From an uncultured Microcaldota archaeon (GTDB lineage: Archaea; Micrarchaeota; Micrarchaeia; Anstonellales; Bilamarchaeaceae), in NCBI GenBank assembly GCA_903835385.1, contig CAILMQ010000040.1:1-56478 (forward strand): 56,478 bases of DNA, read 5' to 3'. The notes below the pieces were generated by a model. That model saw only the letters and a list, made by a program, of their open reading frames with translations. It did no database searches and was not told the DNA's origin. Shown piece by piece: positions 36,133-45,595 of this stretch. Positions within the stretch are counted from its first letter, which is position 1. The number at the start of each line of letters is the position of its first letter. The position numbers and the translations under genes are program-made.

Positions 36133-38619
36133 ATGCGGGTCCATGCTATAGCCTTGCTTGCAATACCGGCTCTCATTTCCATGCTGATGCCCGGATGCCT
36201 TCAGTCCCTCACCGCGAACTCGGGAGGCTACGCAAAAAACTACTCGGGCGGGCTCCATAACATCACCCTGTACGACCCGAACACCATGGAGCAGTGCAAG
36301 CTCGGGCAGTGCATCTGCATGGCATGCAGGAACACCTCGTCCTGGTTCGGGTTCAGGACCTCCTTCGCGGGCGGAAACTGCCTCTTCATCCAGGGCTGCA
36401 CCCAGGACAAGTTCAACGACCTGATAAACAGCAGCCTCACCGTGGACAAATTCCCAAGGCAGTTCATGATAGGCCAGGGCTACTCGCTCAGCGATTTCGG
36501 CGAGGCGAACGGCTGGTGCGGCGACCGGCTGGACATGGCGGTCCAGTGGCTTGTGGGAAGCAACGAGACTAACTACACCATGCCGGACGCAGGCCGCGCC
36601 AGGTGCTTCCTGTCCTACGACGTCATGCCGGTTTACGTGCTATATTCGAAGAGCCAGAGCATAAACGTCCCGCTCACGCGCAAAATCGCGGACGCGCTCA
36701 AAAGCGCGGGCCCGCTCGTCATAACCACGGAGATGGATCTCAACACCTCGGTGCCAGGCGCAGTGAAGAACGTGTCCGACCAGGTGAGCCAGATAGACGC
36801 GGCCTGCGGGAACAAGCGCACCGGAGGCCCGGACGAGGCGATACACTGCTTCGTGGCGCTCGGGGTGCGCGTCGGGGATTACGATGCCGTGAACCAGGTC
36901 AGGCAGCAGCTCGGGCCGGACGGCTGGAAAAAGGTGGACCTCATTGCCTTCGGCATCAACGCCCACACCATGGACCTGAACTGGACAAACGAGGACAGCT
37001 GCAACCCGGACGCCGCCCTCCAGCAGGCACTGGCCTTCGCCAGGTTCTCGCTCTACAACAACAGCAAGCCGACCATAATCCCCTATATAATGTTCGATTC
37101 CTCGGGCCCGGACGCCAGCGGAAGGTGCAACTGGACCGAAGACGGCATGGTGAATGGCTACGGCGACGTTTTCAAGTACTGGCTGTTCCCGTTCCAGAAG
37201 GCGGGCGTGATTGGCATGGCCGCCTATGCCTTCAACATATCCCAGTTCGGCTTTGTCAGCGACCCGCTCGGATGCAAGGACTGCTCGCTGGGCGCGAACG
37301 ACAAAAGGATGGCCGCATGGTTCGCATCCTGCCGGAACTACAAGATAGAGGCGGCCAAATATCCGGTGGGGGACAACATGATAGTGTTCCCCAACGAGTC
37401 CGGTGGCACCTGCGACTACAACCTGAACGCCATGGGCATGCTCCAGGGGCAGTACACCGACCAGGCGGAGCAGATAACGCCGGACCTCACGGCACCGAAT
37501 TCCACGCTCGTGCGCTGCGACGCGTGCGTGAACGAGAACAGCACGTTCCCGTTCGACGTCAAGGTGGCGTCCATCGGGCTTTCGATTCCTGACAAGAACG
37601 CGACCTATTGCAGGAGCGTGCCCGCGCTCGATTACTACGCCGGCAAGCGGAACCTCGACCCCATGCTCGTGCGCGCAATCGTGCTGGCGGAATCCAAATT
37701 CGATAATTGTTCGGCCGCCCAGGTTAGCTCAAGCGGAGGGGTGGATTCCGGATGCTATCCCGCGGGCTATGATTACGTCCCTGACCCTGAGGGAAATTGT
37801 CCTAATACGGGCAGCAAGATACCTGGCAAGCGGTACTGCGGCCTGGGGCTCATGCAGACTCTGGAACCACCATACACGTTCTGGCCGTCCAGCCTCACGC
37901 CCGACGGAAAACCGGGCCAATACTATTCCGGCGCCCCCTCAGACCAGCTTTTCCTGGAAGCGCAGCTCGGGGGAAGGTCAGGCCTGATAACTGATTCTAA
38001 AACCCAGTGCACGCCCAATTTCGACCCGTTCAATGCCACGGACTCGGCATGCATGGGGACGTACAAGTTCATGCTGAACATGAATGACGCGGCAAACATG
38101 GTGAATAAGAACCTGGCCAATCTCGGCAACCCTGATTCCAACACCCAGCGCGGCATAACGTATTACCTGGCGCTGCATTACTACAGGGGCTATGGCGGCT
38201 ATGCGCAGGGCTGGATAACCGAGTTCGGCAACAGGTACAAGTACGACAAGGATTTCTGCGACCAGGACGCGAACCAGAACGATCCCATGTGCCTGGAGCG
38301 GGGCACGGACAGCGCCTGCACTGCCGGCACAGCGGATTGCTGCTATGGCATGAAGGATTTCGTGAAGTTCGTGCGCGAGTGCAGGTTCGCGAAAGGGACT
38401 CCGCCCACCACGCTCCAGGGCGATGCGAGCGCGTTCTACGGCGATTATGGCTCCAAGGTCCTTTCCTATTACCGCGCGCTCGTGGACGGCTGCGGGGACG
38501 CGGCCGGTTGTCCCTCATGGAAGACGCTCCAGTCGGCTGCCTGCACCAACACCCCCAAACTCGGGACTCCTGAGGATTCGGCGAAAGCTGGGGACAAATG
38601 CATAATGAAGACAAGCTGA
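36133..38619 (+). CDS. Secreted or lipoprotein-like protein with lytic-transglycosylase (SLT)-like domain
   Basis: N-terminal ALLAIPALISMLMPGC; YYAGKRNLDPMLVRAIVLAESKFDNCSAAQVSSSGG...GLGLMQTLEPP matches the SLT pattern. Confidence 0.72.
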   Translation: MRVHAIALLAIPALISMLMPGCLQSLTANSGGYAKNYSGGLHNITLYDPNTMEQCKLGQCICMACRNTSSWFGFRTSFAGGNCLFIQGCTQDKFNDLINSSLTVDKFPRQFMIGQGYSLSDFGEANGWCGDRLDMAVQWLVGSNETNYTMPDAGRARCFLSYDVMPVYVLYSKSQSINVPLTRKIADALKSAGPLVITTEMDLNTSVPGAVKNVSDQVSQIDAACGNKRTGGPDEAIHCFVALGVRVGDYDAVNQVRQQLGPDGWKKVDLIAFGINAHTMDLNWTNEDSCNPDAALQQALAFARFSLYNNSKPTIIPYIMFDSSGPDASGRCNWTEDGMVNGYGDVFKYWLFPFQKAGVIGMAAYAFNISQFGFVSDPLGCKDCSLGANDKRMAAWFASCRNYKIEAAKYPVGDNMIVFPNESGGTCDYNLNAMGMLQGQYTDQAEQITPDLTAPNSTLVRCDACVNENSTFPFDVKVASIGLSIPDKNATYCRSVPALDYYAGKRNLDPMLVRAIVLAESKFDNCSAAQVSSSGGVDSGCYPAGYDYVPDPEGNCPNTGSKIPGKRYCGLGLMQTLEPPYTFWPSSLTPDGKPGQYYSGAPSDQLFLEAQLGGRSGLITDSKTQCTPNFDPFNATDSACMGTYKFMLNMNDAANMVNKNLANLGNPDSNTQRGITYYLALHYYRGYGGYAQGWITEFGNRYKYDKDFCDQDANQNDPMCLERGTDSACTAGTADCCYGMKDFVKFVRECRFAKGTPPTTLQGDASAFYGDYGSKVLSYYRALVDGCGDAAGCPSWKTLQSAACTNTPKLGTPEDSAKAGDKCIMKTS

Positions 38620-38648
38620 TGAAAAAGTTGACGCTGTTTCGGCGGTTC

Positions 38649-39749
38649 CTAAGGCAGCCAATCCTTCTTCTTTATTTTCTGATTAATGTACTCGCCAACG
38701 AAAGTGAGCCGCTGCCCCTGCAGCGCATCCTGCTCTATCTTCTTCTTGGTCTTGAGCACCATCTTGAGCTCCTTCACCCACTCGGGATGCCGGTTTATCC
38801 ATGGGTAGCCGAGCATCTCCTCGGCGCGCTTTATGTCCACTTCCTTGGCTTTGATGGTGAGCTTCTGGAGGAAGTCGAACTCCTCTATGTCGGACATCGT
38901 AACCCCGATGAAGCGCGCCTCGGGCACTGCGAAATCCCGGCCCAGGTAGGCGAGATTCATGGAGCCGGTCTTTATGGTCCAGTAGATATACCATCCCCAC
39001 GCGTCGCAGTCCATCAGGCAGTATACCGGCAGCTTCCTGTCCGCGAGCTTCCTGAGCAGGCGGCGGGTGCCCCTCGTGCTCTGGCCTTTGGGCGTGACCA
39101 GGATGCAGTTCTCCTTTTTCCAGAACTTGTCCTCGTTGAGCCTCTGCCACAGCGCGTCTTTCTCCACTACGAGCACGTAATCGGCATCCAGCCTCTTGAT
39201 TTCCATGCCGTTGTCCACGTCGCTCGGTATGGACCAGCCGCTCCTGCCCTGCTTTTCCAGGTCTATCAGCGTATCCTCGCCTCCGAACCTGTCGAGTATG
39301 GTCATGGGGCCCGCCACGAACCCCTTCCTGTCCGTGGTGAGGTTCAGGTCCTCCCTCTTTATGCCGAGCGCGACCTCCAGGTCCTCTATCAGCCCGTTGG
39401 ACTCGGACTGCTCGGAGAACAGGTCCTCGTCCAGGTCCTCCCCGAGCGAGAACTTGAGCTGGTAGAACAGGCCCCTGATGGAGGTGTGGAGCTCCTCCTT
39501 CACGAATTTCCTTGTCTTTGCCGCTATTGCAACGGTCTGCATGAACGTCTTCGCCTGCGCCATGCTCAGGAACTTCCTCAGCTCCTTCTTGTCCCCGGTC
39601 CTAAGGCATCCGATTCCCTCGTCATAGATGGTGTTGGATTTCGTCCTCAGCACGGTCTCGAACGTGGGCCCCTCCCCCCCGTCTATCTGCTTCACCATGC
39701 CGGTGCCCATCTCCTCCAGCTTTTTCAGCGTGACTTTTTCCGCCATCAC
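38649..39749 (-). CDS. top6A: DNA topoisomerase VI subunit A
   Basis: TSIRGLFYQLKFSLG catalytic-Tyr region, PVYCLMDCDAWGWYIYWTIKTGS Toprim. Confidence 0.93.
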   Translation of the reverse strand: MMAEKVTLKKLEEMGTGMVKQIDGGEGPTFETVLRTKSNTIYDEGIGCLRTGDKKELRKFLSMAQAKTFMQTVAIAAKTRKFVKEELHTSIRGLFYQLKFSLGEDLDEDLFSEQSESNGLIEDLEVALGIKREDLNLTTDRKGFVAGPMTILDRFGGEDTLIDLEKQGRSGWSIPSDVDNGMEIKRLDADYVLVVEKDALWQRLNEDKFWKKENCILVTPKGQSTRGTRRLLRKLADRKLPVYCLMDCDAWGWYIYWTIKTGSMNLAYLGRDFAVPEARFIGVTMSDIEEFDFLQKLTIKAKEVDIKRAEEMLGYPWINRHPEWVKELKMVLKTKKKIEQDALQGQRLTFVGEYINQKIKKKDWLP

Positions 39750-41374
39750 TCATCGCCCCCGGTATCGGTGGTCTCGGGTTTCGTGTCCCGGGTACTGTCG
39801 TCTACTTCGTCCTCATCGCCTTCGGCTCCCGGCTTCGCGTACTTGTCCTCGATTATCTCATTGAGCTTCTTCACAATTTTCTCTTTCTTGCCGCCGGAGA
39901 GGTCCGCCAGGTCCGAGGACAGCTGCTCCACATATCTTTCCACGAGTTTTTTTCTTGTCGCTATGTCATGGGCCTTGCGCTTGCCTGAGAGGTACCTCTG
40001 GATGCCGCGTGCGGCCTCCATGACCGCGAACCGTATCTCGTTTTCCACCTCTTCCTCGGCTGCCACGGCCTGCTTGCCTGCTCCGGTGTAGGGTATGTGC
40101 ACGGACGCCAGGTTCACGAGCACCGCGATGGGCTCGTCGTCGAAATTCTTCAGGTTGTACCTGTTCCAGTCTATGTTCTTCACGGTCTCGGTTATGGCGC
40201 AGCCCGAAGTGTCGAACAGCAGCGGCACCTTGTTGGCGAAACGCATCACCTCGCCCTGCTTGCCTGCCGCGGCTATGCCGCCCCCGTACGCGATGCCGGC
40301 CTCCACTATGAACGGGATGCCCCCTTTGTACACCTTGGGGCTCCTTTCCGTGACTATCACGAGCTCGGGGCTGAAGATGTTCCGAAACGAGTTCTCAATC
40401 TGCGCCCGGCCTATGGGCACGAGCGAATCCGTGGCAGGCGCTATCCATTTCACCTGCTGGAACCCCTTCACCACCTTTTCCGCGTCCTCCCATGTGAGCT
40501 GTGCCGGGTTCTTGTCGAAATCCACGTCCGGCACCAGGCGCCTCAGCTCCTCCACCTTCCCGCTGCTCACGCGGGAAAATGCGTTCTGCAGCATGGAGGA
40601 GAGCTTCCTGTACTCCGTGGAATAGTGGTGGCTGGTCTCCAGCAGGTCATGGGGCGATATGCCCAGCGGATGGGGTTTTATTTCGAACGGCTTGGGCGGT
40701 ATGGTCTCCGTGGACCTGGGAAGCGAGATTTTTCCAGTTGCAGGGTCCATGAACGTGATGGACGCGTGCGGGTTCGCGAGCGCCGTCCTCCTCAGGTACT
40801 CGAATATGCCCTTGTTGGACTGTTCGTGCTTCACGCCCTTGTATTCGGAGGTCACCGTGAGGCCGTGCTGGTCCGTCGGGCTCTCCGAAAGCATGTTGAG
40901 CAGGGGCTTGTTGCTCTTGAAATCAATGAGCACCTCGAGTTCGTATTTCGTTCCCTTGTAGCACGAGGCCGCCTTCGTGGGCTTGCCTGTCGTCAGGTAG
41001 GAGAACATGCAGCAGCCCGAGGCCCCGATGCCCTGCTGGCCCCTCTGCTGGATGTACCTGTGGAACTTGGTGCCTGCCAGCATCTGGCCCAGCGCCTTGC
41101 CCACGTGCGTCTTGGGTATCCCCGGGCCGTTGTCCTGCACCGTGAGCCGGTAATGCTCCTCGCCGAGCTCCTCCAGGTTGACGATTATGTCCGGCAATAT
41201 GCCCGCCTCCTCGCAGGCGTCTATGGAATTGGTGACGAACTCGTGCACCACCGTGGTGAGCGAGCGCACCTTTCCCGAAAACCCGAGCATCTGCTGGTTT
41301 TTCTTGAAGAATTCCGCCACCGAGTGCTCCTTGAACTGCGCAAATATGTTTTCGCCGTCAACCATGAACTGCAC
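39746..41374 (-). CDS. top6B: DNA topoisomerase VI subunit B
   Basis: VHEFVTNSIDACEEAG, VQDNGPGIP, GQQGIGASGCCMFSYLTTG (GHKL ATPase). Confidence 0.94.
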   Translation of the reverse strand: MQFMVDGENIFAQFKEHSVAEFFKKNQQMLGFSGKVRSLTTVVHEFVTNSIDACEEAGILPDIIVNLEELGEEHYRLTVQDNGPGIPKTHVGKALGQMLAGTKFHRYIQQRGQQGIGASGCCMFSYLTTGKPTKAASCYKGTKYELEVLIDFKSNKPLLNMLSESPTDQHGLTVTSEYKGVKHEQSNKGIFEYLRRTALANPHASITFMDPATGKISLPRSTETIPPKPFEIKPHPLGISPHDLLETSHHYSTEYRKLSSMLQNAFSRVSSGKVEELRRLVPDVDFDKNPAQLTWEDAEKVVKGFQQVKWIAPATDSLVPIGRAQIENSFRNIFSPELVIVTERSPKVYKGGIPFIVEAGIAYGGGIAAAGKQGEVMRFANKVPLLFDTSGCAITETVKNIDWNRYNLKNFDDEPIAVLVNLASVHIPYTGAGKQAVAAEEEVENEIRFAVMEAARGIQRYLSGKRKAHDIATRKKLVERYVEQLSSDLADLSGGKKEKIVKKLNEIIEDKYAKPGAEGDEDEVDDSTRDTKPETTDTGGDE

Positions 41375-41577
41375 CCTTCATCCGTTTTCCCATTATCAGG
41401 CTTTTCGTTGTTTTCCTCCTGCATACTATATGGACGCGGTCTCCTTTTGAAATGTGCCGCGTCAGCCATCGGTGTTTTCTTCTGCTTTCTGTTCTGGGAG
41501 GTCTGTGTGTGATTTCCGAAAAAAGATTAATAAGGCTACTCCTGCTCGGATGTTGCGGTTAGTTGGAAATAAAGCAC

Positions 41578-42009
41578 TTAATCCATCCTGCCTTTGATGG
41601 CGGAGAGGAATTTCTTCGCATTTTCTATGGCCTTTGCCGATTCGTCCTTTCCCACGCTTTCCGACTCGCCGTATATCACGTCGTGGCGCCGCACCCTGTA
41701 CCTGTTGAATACCCTGGCAAGGCCTGCGGATTCGGATGGCAGGGCCGAGGCGCAGAACTGAACGACCGCGAGATGGTGGGCTTCCGAGAGGGGCATGTAG
41801 CCTTTCAGTTCCATGAGCGCCCTTCCTGCCGAAAGCATGGAGTTGTACGCGATTGCAAGGCACCAGTCATAATTTCCATCCCTAAGGTTGTCTTCTGCCA
41901 CTTTGATATCCTTCCCTGCTTTCGAAAGCAGGTCATTTGCCTTCGCGCGGTCTGGGTGCACCTCTCTTATGAGGCCTTTTTTCAATAGTTCCGGCAAACT
42001 CATCCTCAT
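41578..42009 (-). CDS. HEPN domain protein (start uncertain, 42003-42039)
   Basis: RVRRHDVIYGE matches the HEPN Rx4-6H motif; paired with an MNT gene. Confidence 0.8.
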   Translation of the reverse strand: MRMSLPELLKKGLIREVHPDRAKANDLLSKAGKDIKVAEDNLRDGNYDWCLAIAYNSMLSAGRALMELKGYMPLSEAHHLAVVQFCASALPSESAGLARVFNRYRVRRHDVIYGESESVGKDESAKAIENAKKFLSAIKGRMD

Positions 42010-42556
42010 CACCCGCGAGCCATTCCCTGCGGCTCTCAATTATCGTTTTCAGGAACCCGCTTTTTTTCCTGGTTTTTTCCTTCAGGTCTTCAACGGTCCA
42101 AAGGATATAATTGACTTCTCTTCCGCTTTTTGCCTGCAGCCTGAACATCAGGCCCGAAATCTCATCGTCATCAGCATCGCCGATAATCATGAGGTCAATG
42201 TCGCTGTGCGGTTTCTGCATCCCACGCGCCGCACTTCCGAAAACAAAAGCGTATTTAACGCCATTGACATTGTGCAGCGTTTCAGAGAGCTGCCGCAGGG
42301 TGCCTTCGGTTTTCTGGTAAATGCCTCTCAGGTCCGGAAGAAACGGGCAGCCCGCATCCGCCCGGAATATCACGTTGTTTCCCCTCCTTTCCGAAAGCAG
42401 GACGCCGAGGCCGGCCAGGTTCTCCAGTTCCTTCTTTGCTTCGTAAGGAGACACGCCCGCCCGTCTCGCGATTTCACGAAGGTGGAGCCCGTCAGTGAAA
42501 AGCACGACCCCCAGCACTTTTACTTCCGCGTTCGAGCGGAGCAGCCTTTCCAACAT
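41933..42556 (-). CDS. MNT-type nucleotidyltransferase with N-terminal winged helix
   Basis: FVFGSAARGMQKPHSDIDLMIIG (GSx10DxD); HLREIARRAGVSPYEAKKELENL HTH. Confidence 0.87.
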   Translation of the reverse strand: MLERLLRSNAEVKVLGVVLFTDGLHLREIARRAGVSPYEAKKELENLAGLGVLLSERRGNNVIFRADAGCPFLPDLRGIYQKTEGTLRQLSETLHNVNGVKYAFVFGSAARGMQKPHSDIDLMIIGDADDDEISGLMFRLQAKSGREVNYILWTVEDLKEKTRKKSGFLKTIIESRREWLAGDEDEFAGTIEKRPHKRGAPRPREGK

Positions 42557-42610
42557 GTTAAATATAATAAAACAATCGTTAATTTAAATTTAACGATTTA
42601 GATTTCCCCT

Positions 42611-43132
42611 TCATTCCACCAGCCGGCTCACAAGTATGTCCTTCTTCGCCTTTGCGATGTAGTTGTACACGCTCATGTGCTCCGCCCCGTCCACGAGCCG
42701 CATCACCGCCTCCCTGGCGTACTCCATCGTGTCCAGCCTGGCTATTATGCCCACGGTGTAGCCGTACACGGCAATCACGGATTCGGTGGCCGCCTCTATT
42801 TCCGACTTCATCTTGCCCTTCTCGCCTATTATCCTGCCCTTTATCCGGGTTATGGCCTTTTCGTTCTTTAGGATGTCCTTGAGGTCTATGAGCTCGAACT
42901 GGTAGTTGTCATTGGCTATCCTGAGCGCGTCCCTCGTCTCGAACCCCCTGCCTATTGCCTTGACCACGTCCTTGGCGAAGAAGATGTCCGCGCTCTCCCC
43001 GGTCATGCGCACCTCGCCATCCTCGTCAACGTCCAGCTTCACATTGCACTTTGTTTCTATGAGCGATTTGGTCTTCCCCCCCTCGCCAATCAGGGCCTTC
43101 AAGCGCTCCGTGGGTATCCTTACTATTTCCAT
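42611..43132 (-). CDS. KH-domain RNA-binding protein (Krr1/Pno1-like)
   Basis: IPTERLKALIGEGGKTKSLIE and RIKGRIIGEKGKMKSEIE (two KH GxxG motifs). Confidence 0.9.
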   Translation of the reverse strand: MEIVRIPTERLKALIGEGGKTKSLIETKCNVKLDVDEDGEVRMTGESADIFFAKDVVKAIGRGFETRDALRIANDNYQFELIDLKDILKNEKAITRIKGRIIGEKGKMKSEIEAATESVIAVYGYTVGIIARLDTMEYAREAVMRLVDGAEHMSVYNYIAKAKKDILVSRLVE

Positions 43133-43150
43133 GTCAATACGCGCCTCTTG

Positions 43151-44005
43151 TTATTTCTTCATCTTCGCTATCTTCTCAAGCACACTTTTTATATCCGGGT
43201 TGGTTTCGGACGCGAGCCGTTTCTCCGCTGCGGCAGCCGCCTCCTTTCCGCCCATCCTGAGCAGCGCGCCGGCAGCGGCCTTCCGGGCAGCATCGTCCCA
43301 GTGGGACAGCAGCGCCACAATGGCCTTCTCCGCCTCCTCGTCCTTTTCCAGCAGTGCGAGCGCTTCGATGGCATTCATCTGGTTCTCGCCGATATCGCCC
43401 CTCGCGAAAATCACGAGTTCCTTTCCGAGCCCGCCGGCGAGCGCGGGAGAGCCCATCTCCGCCAGGTATCGGAGCGCCGTCCCGCCGGCCTCGCGGCTCC
43501 TGAGCATGGCCCGCAGCGACTCGGTTACAAGGGGGCCGTATTTCGCATCCTCCGCGAGTTTTTTCATACCTGCTGCGGCGGCGCGCCTCTGTTCGTTCCT
43601 GTGGTTGCATTCCTCCAAAAACTCCGCAAGCGCGTCCTGCCATCCGGCATCCAGCAGCATCATGAGCGCATAGCGGGACAGGTCCGCGGGAGTGAGCCTC
43701 GCGTGCATGGGAGACGGCCTTGAGAGCGCACCGACCGCGGCGCGCACGAGCGCGAGCCGGTCGTTCTCCAGTTCGCTGAAATTCTCAGGCGGCTTCCCGT
43801 CGAGGTAAGCCTCCACGATTTCCCAGAACAGGCTGCGGATGTTCATGTCCTGGCCCTTGGAAAACCGGGAGAGATCAAGCTTACGCTTCTTCTCTTCCGG
43901 CGCAGGGCTGCTGCTGTCATCGTCTCCGCCGAAAGCCTCTTTTGGCATACGTATATATCTGTTCGTTTCTTTAAAATTCCATATGCCTGAAAAGGGGCTC
44001 GTCAT
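43151..44005 (-). CDS. HEAT-repeat-like helical protein (start uncertain)
   Basis: Repeated ALLSHWDDAARKAAAGALLRMGGKEA-type units. Confidence 0.6.
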   Translation of the reverse strand: MTSPFSGIWNFKETNRYIRMPKEAFGGDDDSSSPAPEEKKRKLDLSRFSKGQDMNIRSLFWEIVEAYLDGKPPENFSELENDRLALVRAAVGALSRPSPMHARLTPADLSRYALMMLLDAGWQDALAEFLEECNHRNEQRRAAAAGMKKLAEDAKYGPLVTESLRAMLRSREAGGTALRYLAEMGSPALAGGLGKELVIFARGDIGENQMNAIEALALLEKDEEAEKAIVALLSHWDDAARKAAAGALLRMGGKEAAAAAEKRLASETNPDIKSVLEKIAKMKK

Positions 44006-44639
44006 GATGGTCGACTGCCTGGCAGCGGCGGGTTACCTCTGGAGCAGGAGCGTGAGGGATGCCATGCTTTGCGTGGACCGCGCGCGTTTTGTGCCGGAAT
44101 CCGTTAGGGCCCTTGCTTATGCGGATGCCGCGCTTCCGGTTGGCTACGGGCAGACGATTTCAGCGCCGAGCGTGGTCGCGTTCATGCTGGAGCGGCTGGA
44201 GATGGGGAAGGGAATGAATATTCTCGAAGTCGGAACCGGCAGCGGGTACAACTGCTGCCTGCTCTCCAGGCTCGTGGGCCCGTGGGGCCGGGTGACCACG
44301 GTGGACATCGTGCCGGAGCTCGTGGCAGCTGCGAAGTCCAACTGCACGGGCGCCGGCATGGGCTGCCGCAACGTGGAATTCGTGGCCGGGGACGGAAGCC
44401 GCGGCTACGAGCCGAACGCGCCCTACGACAGGATAATCGTGACCGCCGCCATGCCCATGCTGGGCTTCAGCCATCCCCTCATGGGGCAGCTCAAGCTGGA
44501 AGGGAAGCTAATCGCGCCGGTGGGCACAATCCTCTACCAGGACCTCGTTTTGTTCGACAGGAAAACCGGCAGGAGGGACCTCGTGCTGCCGGTGATGTTC
44601 GTGCCGCTGGCCGGGAAGTACGGGTTCAGGAAAGATTGA
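43983..44639 (+). CDS. pcm: Protein-L-isoaspartate O-methyltransferase
   Basis: ISAPSVVAFMLERLEMGKGMNILEVGTGSGYNCCLLSRLVG. Confidence 0.92.
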   Translation: MPEKGLVMMVDCLAAAGYLWSRSVRDAMLCVDRARFVPESVRALAYADAALPVGYGQTISAPSVVAFMLERLEMGKGMNILEVGTGSGYNCCLLSRLVGPWGRVTTVDIVPELVAAAKSNCTGAGMGCRNVEFVAGDGSRGYEPNAPYDRIIVTAAMPMLGFSHPLMGQLKLEGKLIAPVGTILYQDLVLFDRKTGRRDLVLPVMFVPLAGKYGFRKD

Positions 44640-44692
44640 CGGTGTTCCAGCTTAGTTTTTTTGAACATTATCCGGCATTTCGCCGTTTCTCT

Positions 44693-44780
44693 TAAGTTTT
44701 CTATATGGACGTCGTCATCGATTTGACTGGTGTTCCGTCAGTCGTGGAAGGTTTTCTGCTCAATTATTTTTCTTATTCGC
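44693..44780 (+). repeat. Dispersed intergenic element, copy 3 (short form)
   Basis: TTAAGTTTTCTATATGGACGTCGTC...TGTTCCGTCAGTCGTGG. Confidence 0.65.
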
Positions 44781-44805
44781 TATGACTCCGTTTATGGCTG
44801 GAAAG

Positions 44806-45321
44806 CTACCACGGAACCTTCTTCAGCCCCGCACGGTTCGCGATGAAGTTCGTGGCAGGATGAAGGATTATGGTGAGCACGAACAGGAAGAGGAGGTTGG
44901 GAACCGAGTAGAGCGACGGTGCCACCAGCGGGAACGCGAAAAGCAGCGCGAATGCCAGGAAAAGCACGGTGTCCGGCAGGAACGGCTTGCCCGATTCCAT
45001 GCCCAGGCGCCTTTTGAGGAACGAGCCGGCCGCATCCCCGCACATCGTGCCCAGCGCCATCAGCGCGCCTGCCCAGAACTGCGTTCCGGGAACCGGAAAC
45101 CACGGGAGCGGATAGAGCGCTGCGAGCACGCCCGCAGCCACGATGCCTCCGGCTACGCCCGCGACGAAGCCGCGCACGGTCTTGCCCTCGCCGAACAGGG
45201 GCCGCTTGTCAAAAAAGTCCAGGCCCAGGTCCAGCCTTGCGCCGCCTCCAAGCAGAACCGGTATGCTGTTGGCGATGTAAATCGGCAGCAGGAACAACAG
45301 GAGGCTCAAAATATCCGCCAT
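44806..45321 (-). CDS. carS: CDP-archaeol synthase (DUF46)
   Basis: PIYIANSIPVLLGGGARLDLGLDFFDKRPLFGEGKTVRGFVAG...GTMCGDAAGSFLKRRLG. Confidence 0.92.
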   Translation of the reverse strand: MADILSLLLFLLPIYIANSIPVLLGGGARLDLGLDFFDKRPLFGEGKTVRGFVAGVAGGIVAAGVLAALYPLPWFPVPGTQFWAGALMALGTMCGDAAGSFLKRRLGMESGKPFLPDTVLFLAFALLFAFPLVAPSLYSVPNLLFLFVLTIILHPATNFIANRAGLKKVPW

Positions 45322-45369
45322 AGGGCGGGTTTAGCCTGATGTAAATTAAAATATTAGCATTTCCCTGAC

Positions 45370-45595
45370 TGCCTTGCGAAATCGCAGAAGCGATTCAATC
45401 GTGTCCGGCGCACCGGCCCTCATGTTCGCGCACGAACATGGGGTGTCAAGGTCGACGAATCGACCTTGAGCATGTTCGTAATCGAAGCGTCGATTACGAC
45501 ACCCATTGTTCGATGCGTCGAACAATAGGGACACGGTGCGCAGGGAACTGCGGTTCCCTGCCGTCGGCAATCCGATTCGCGTAGCGAATCGAATA
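45370..45595 (-). other. Hairpin array 2
   Basis: CATGTTCG-CGCA-CGAACATG; TCAAGGTCGA-CGAA-TCGACCTTGA; CGTAATCGA-AGCG-TCGATTACG; ATTGTTCGA-TGCG-TCGAACAAT; GCAGGGAAC-TGCG-GTTCCCTGC; CGATTCGC-GTA-GCGAATCG. Orientation given as '-' because the reverse complement matches array 1. Confidence 0.88.
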
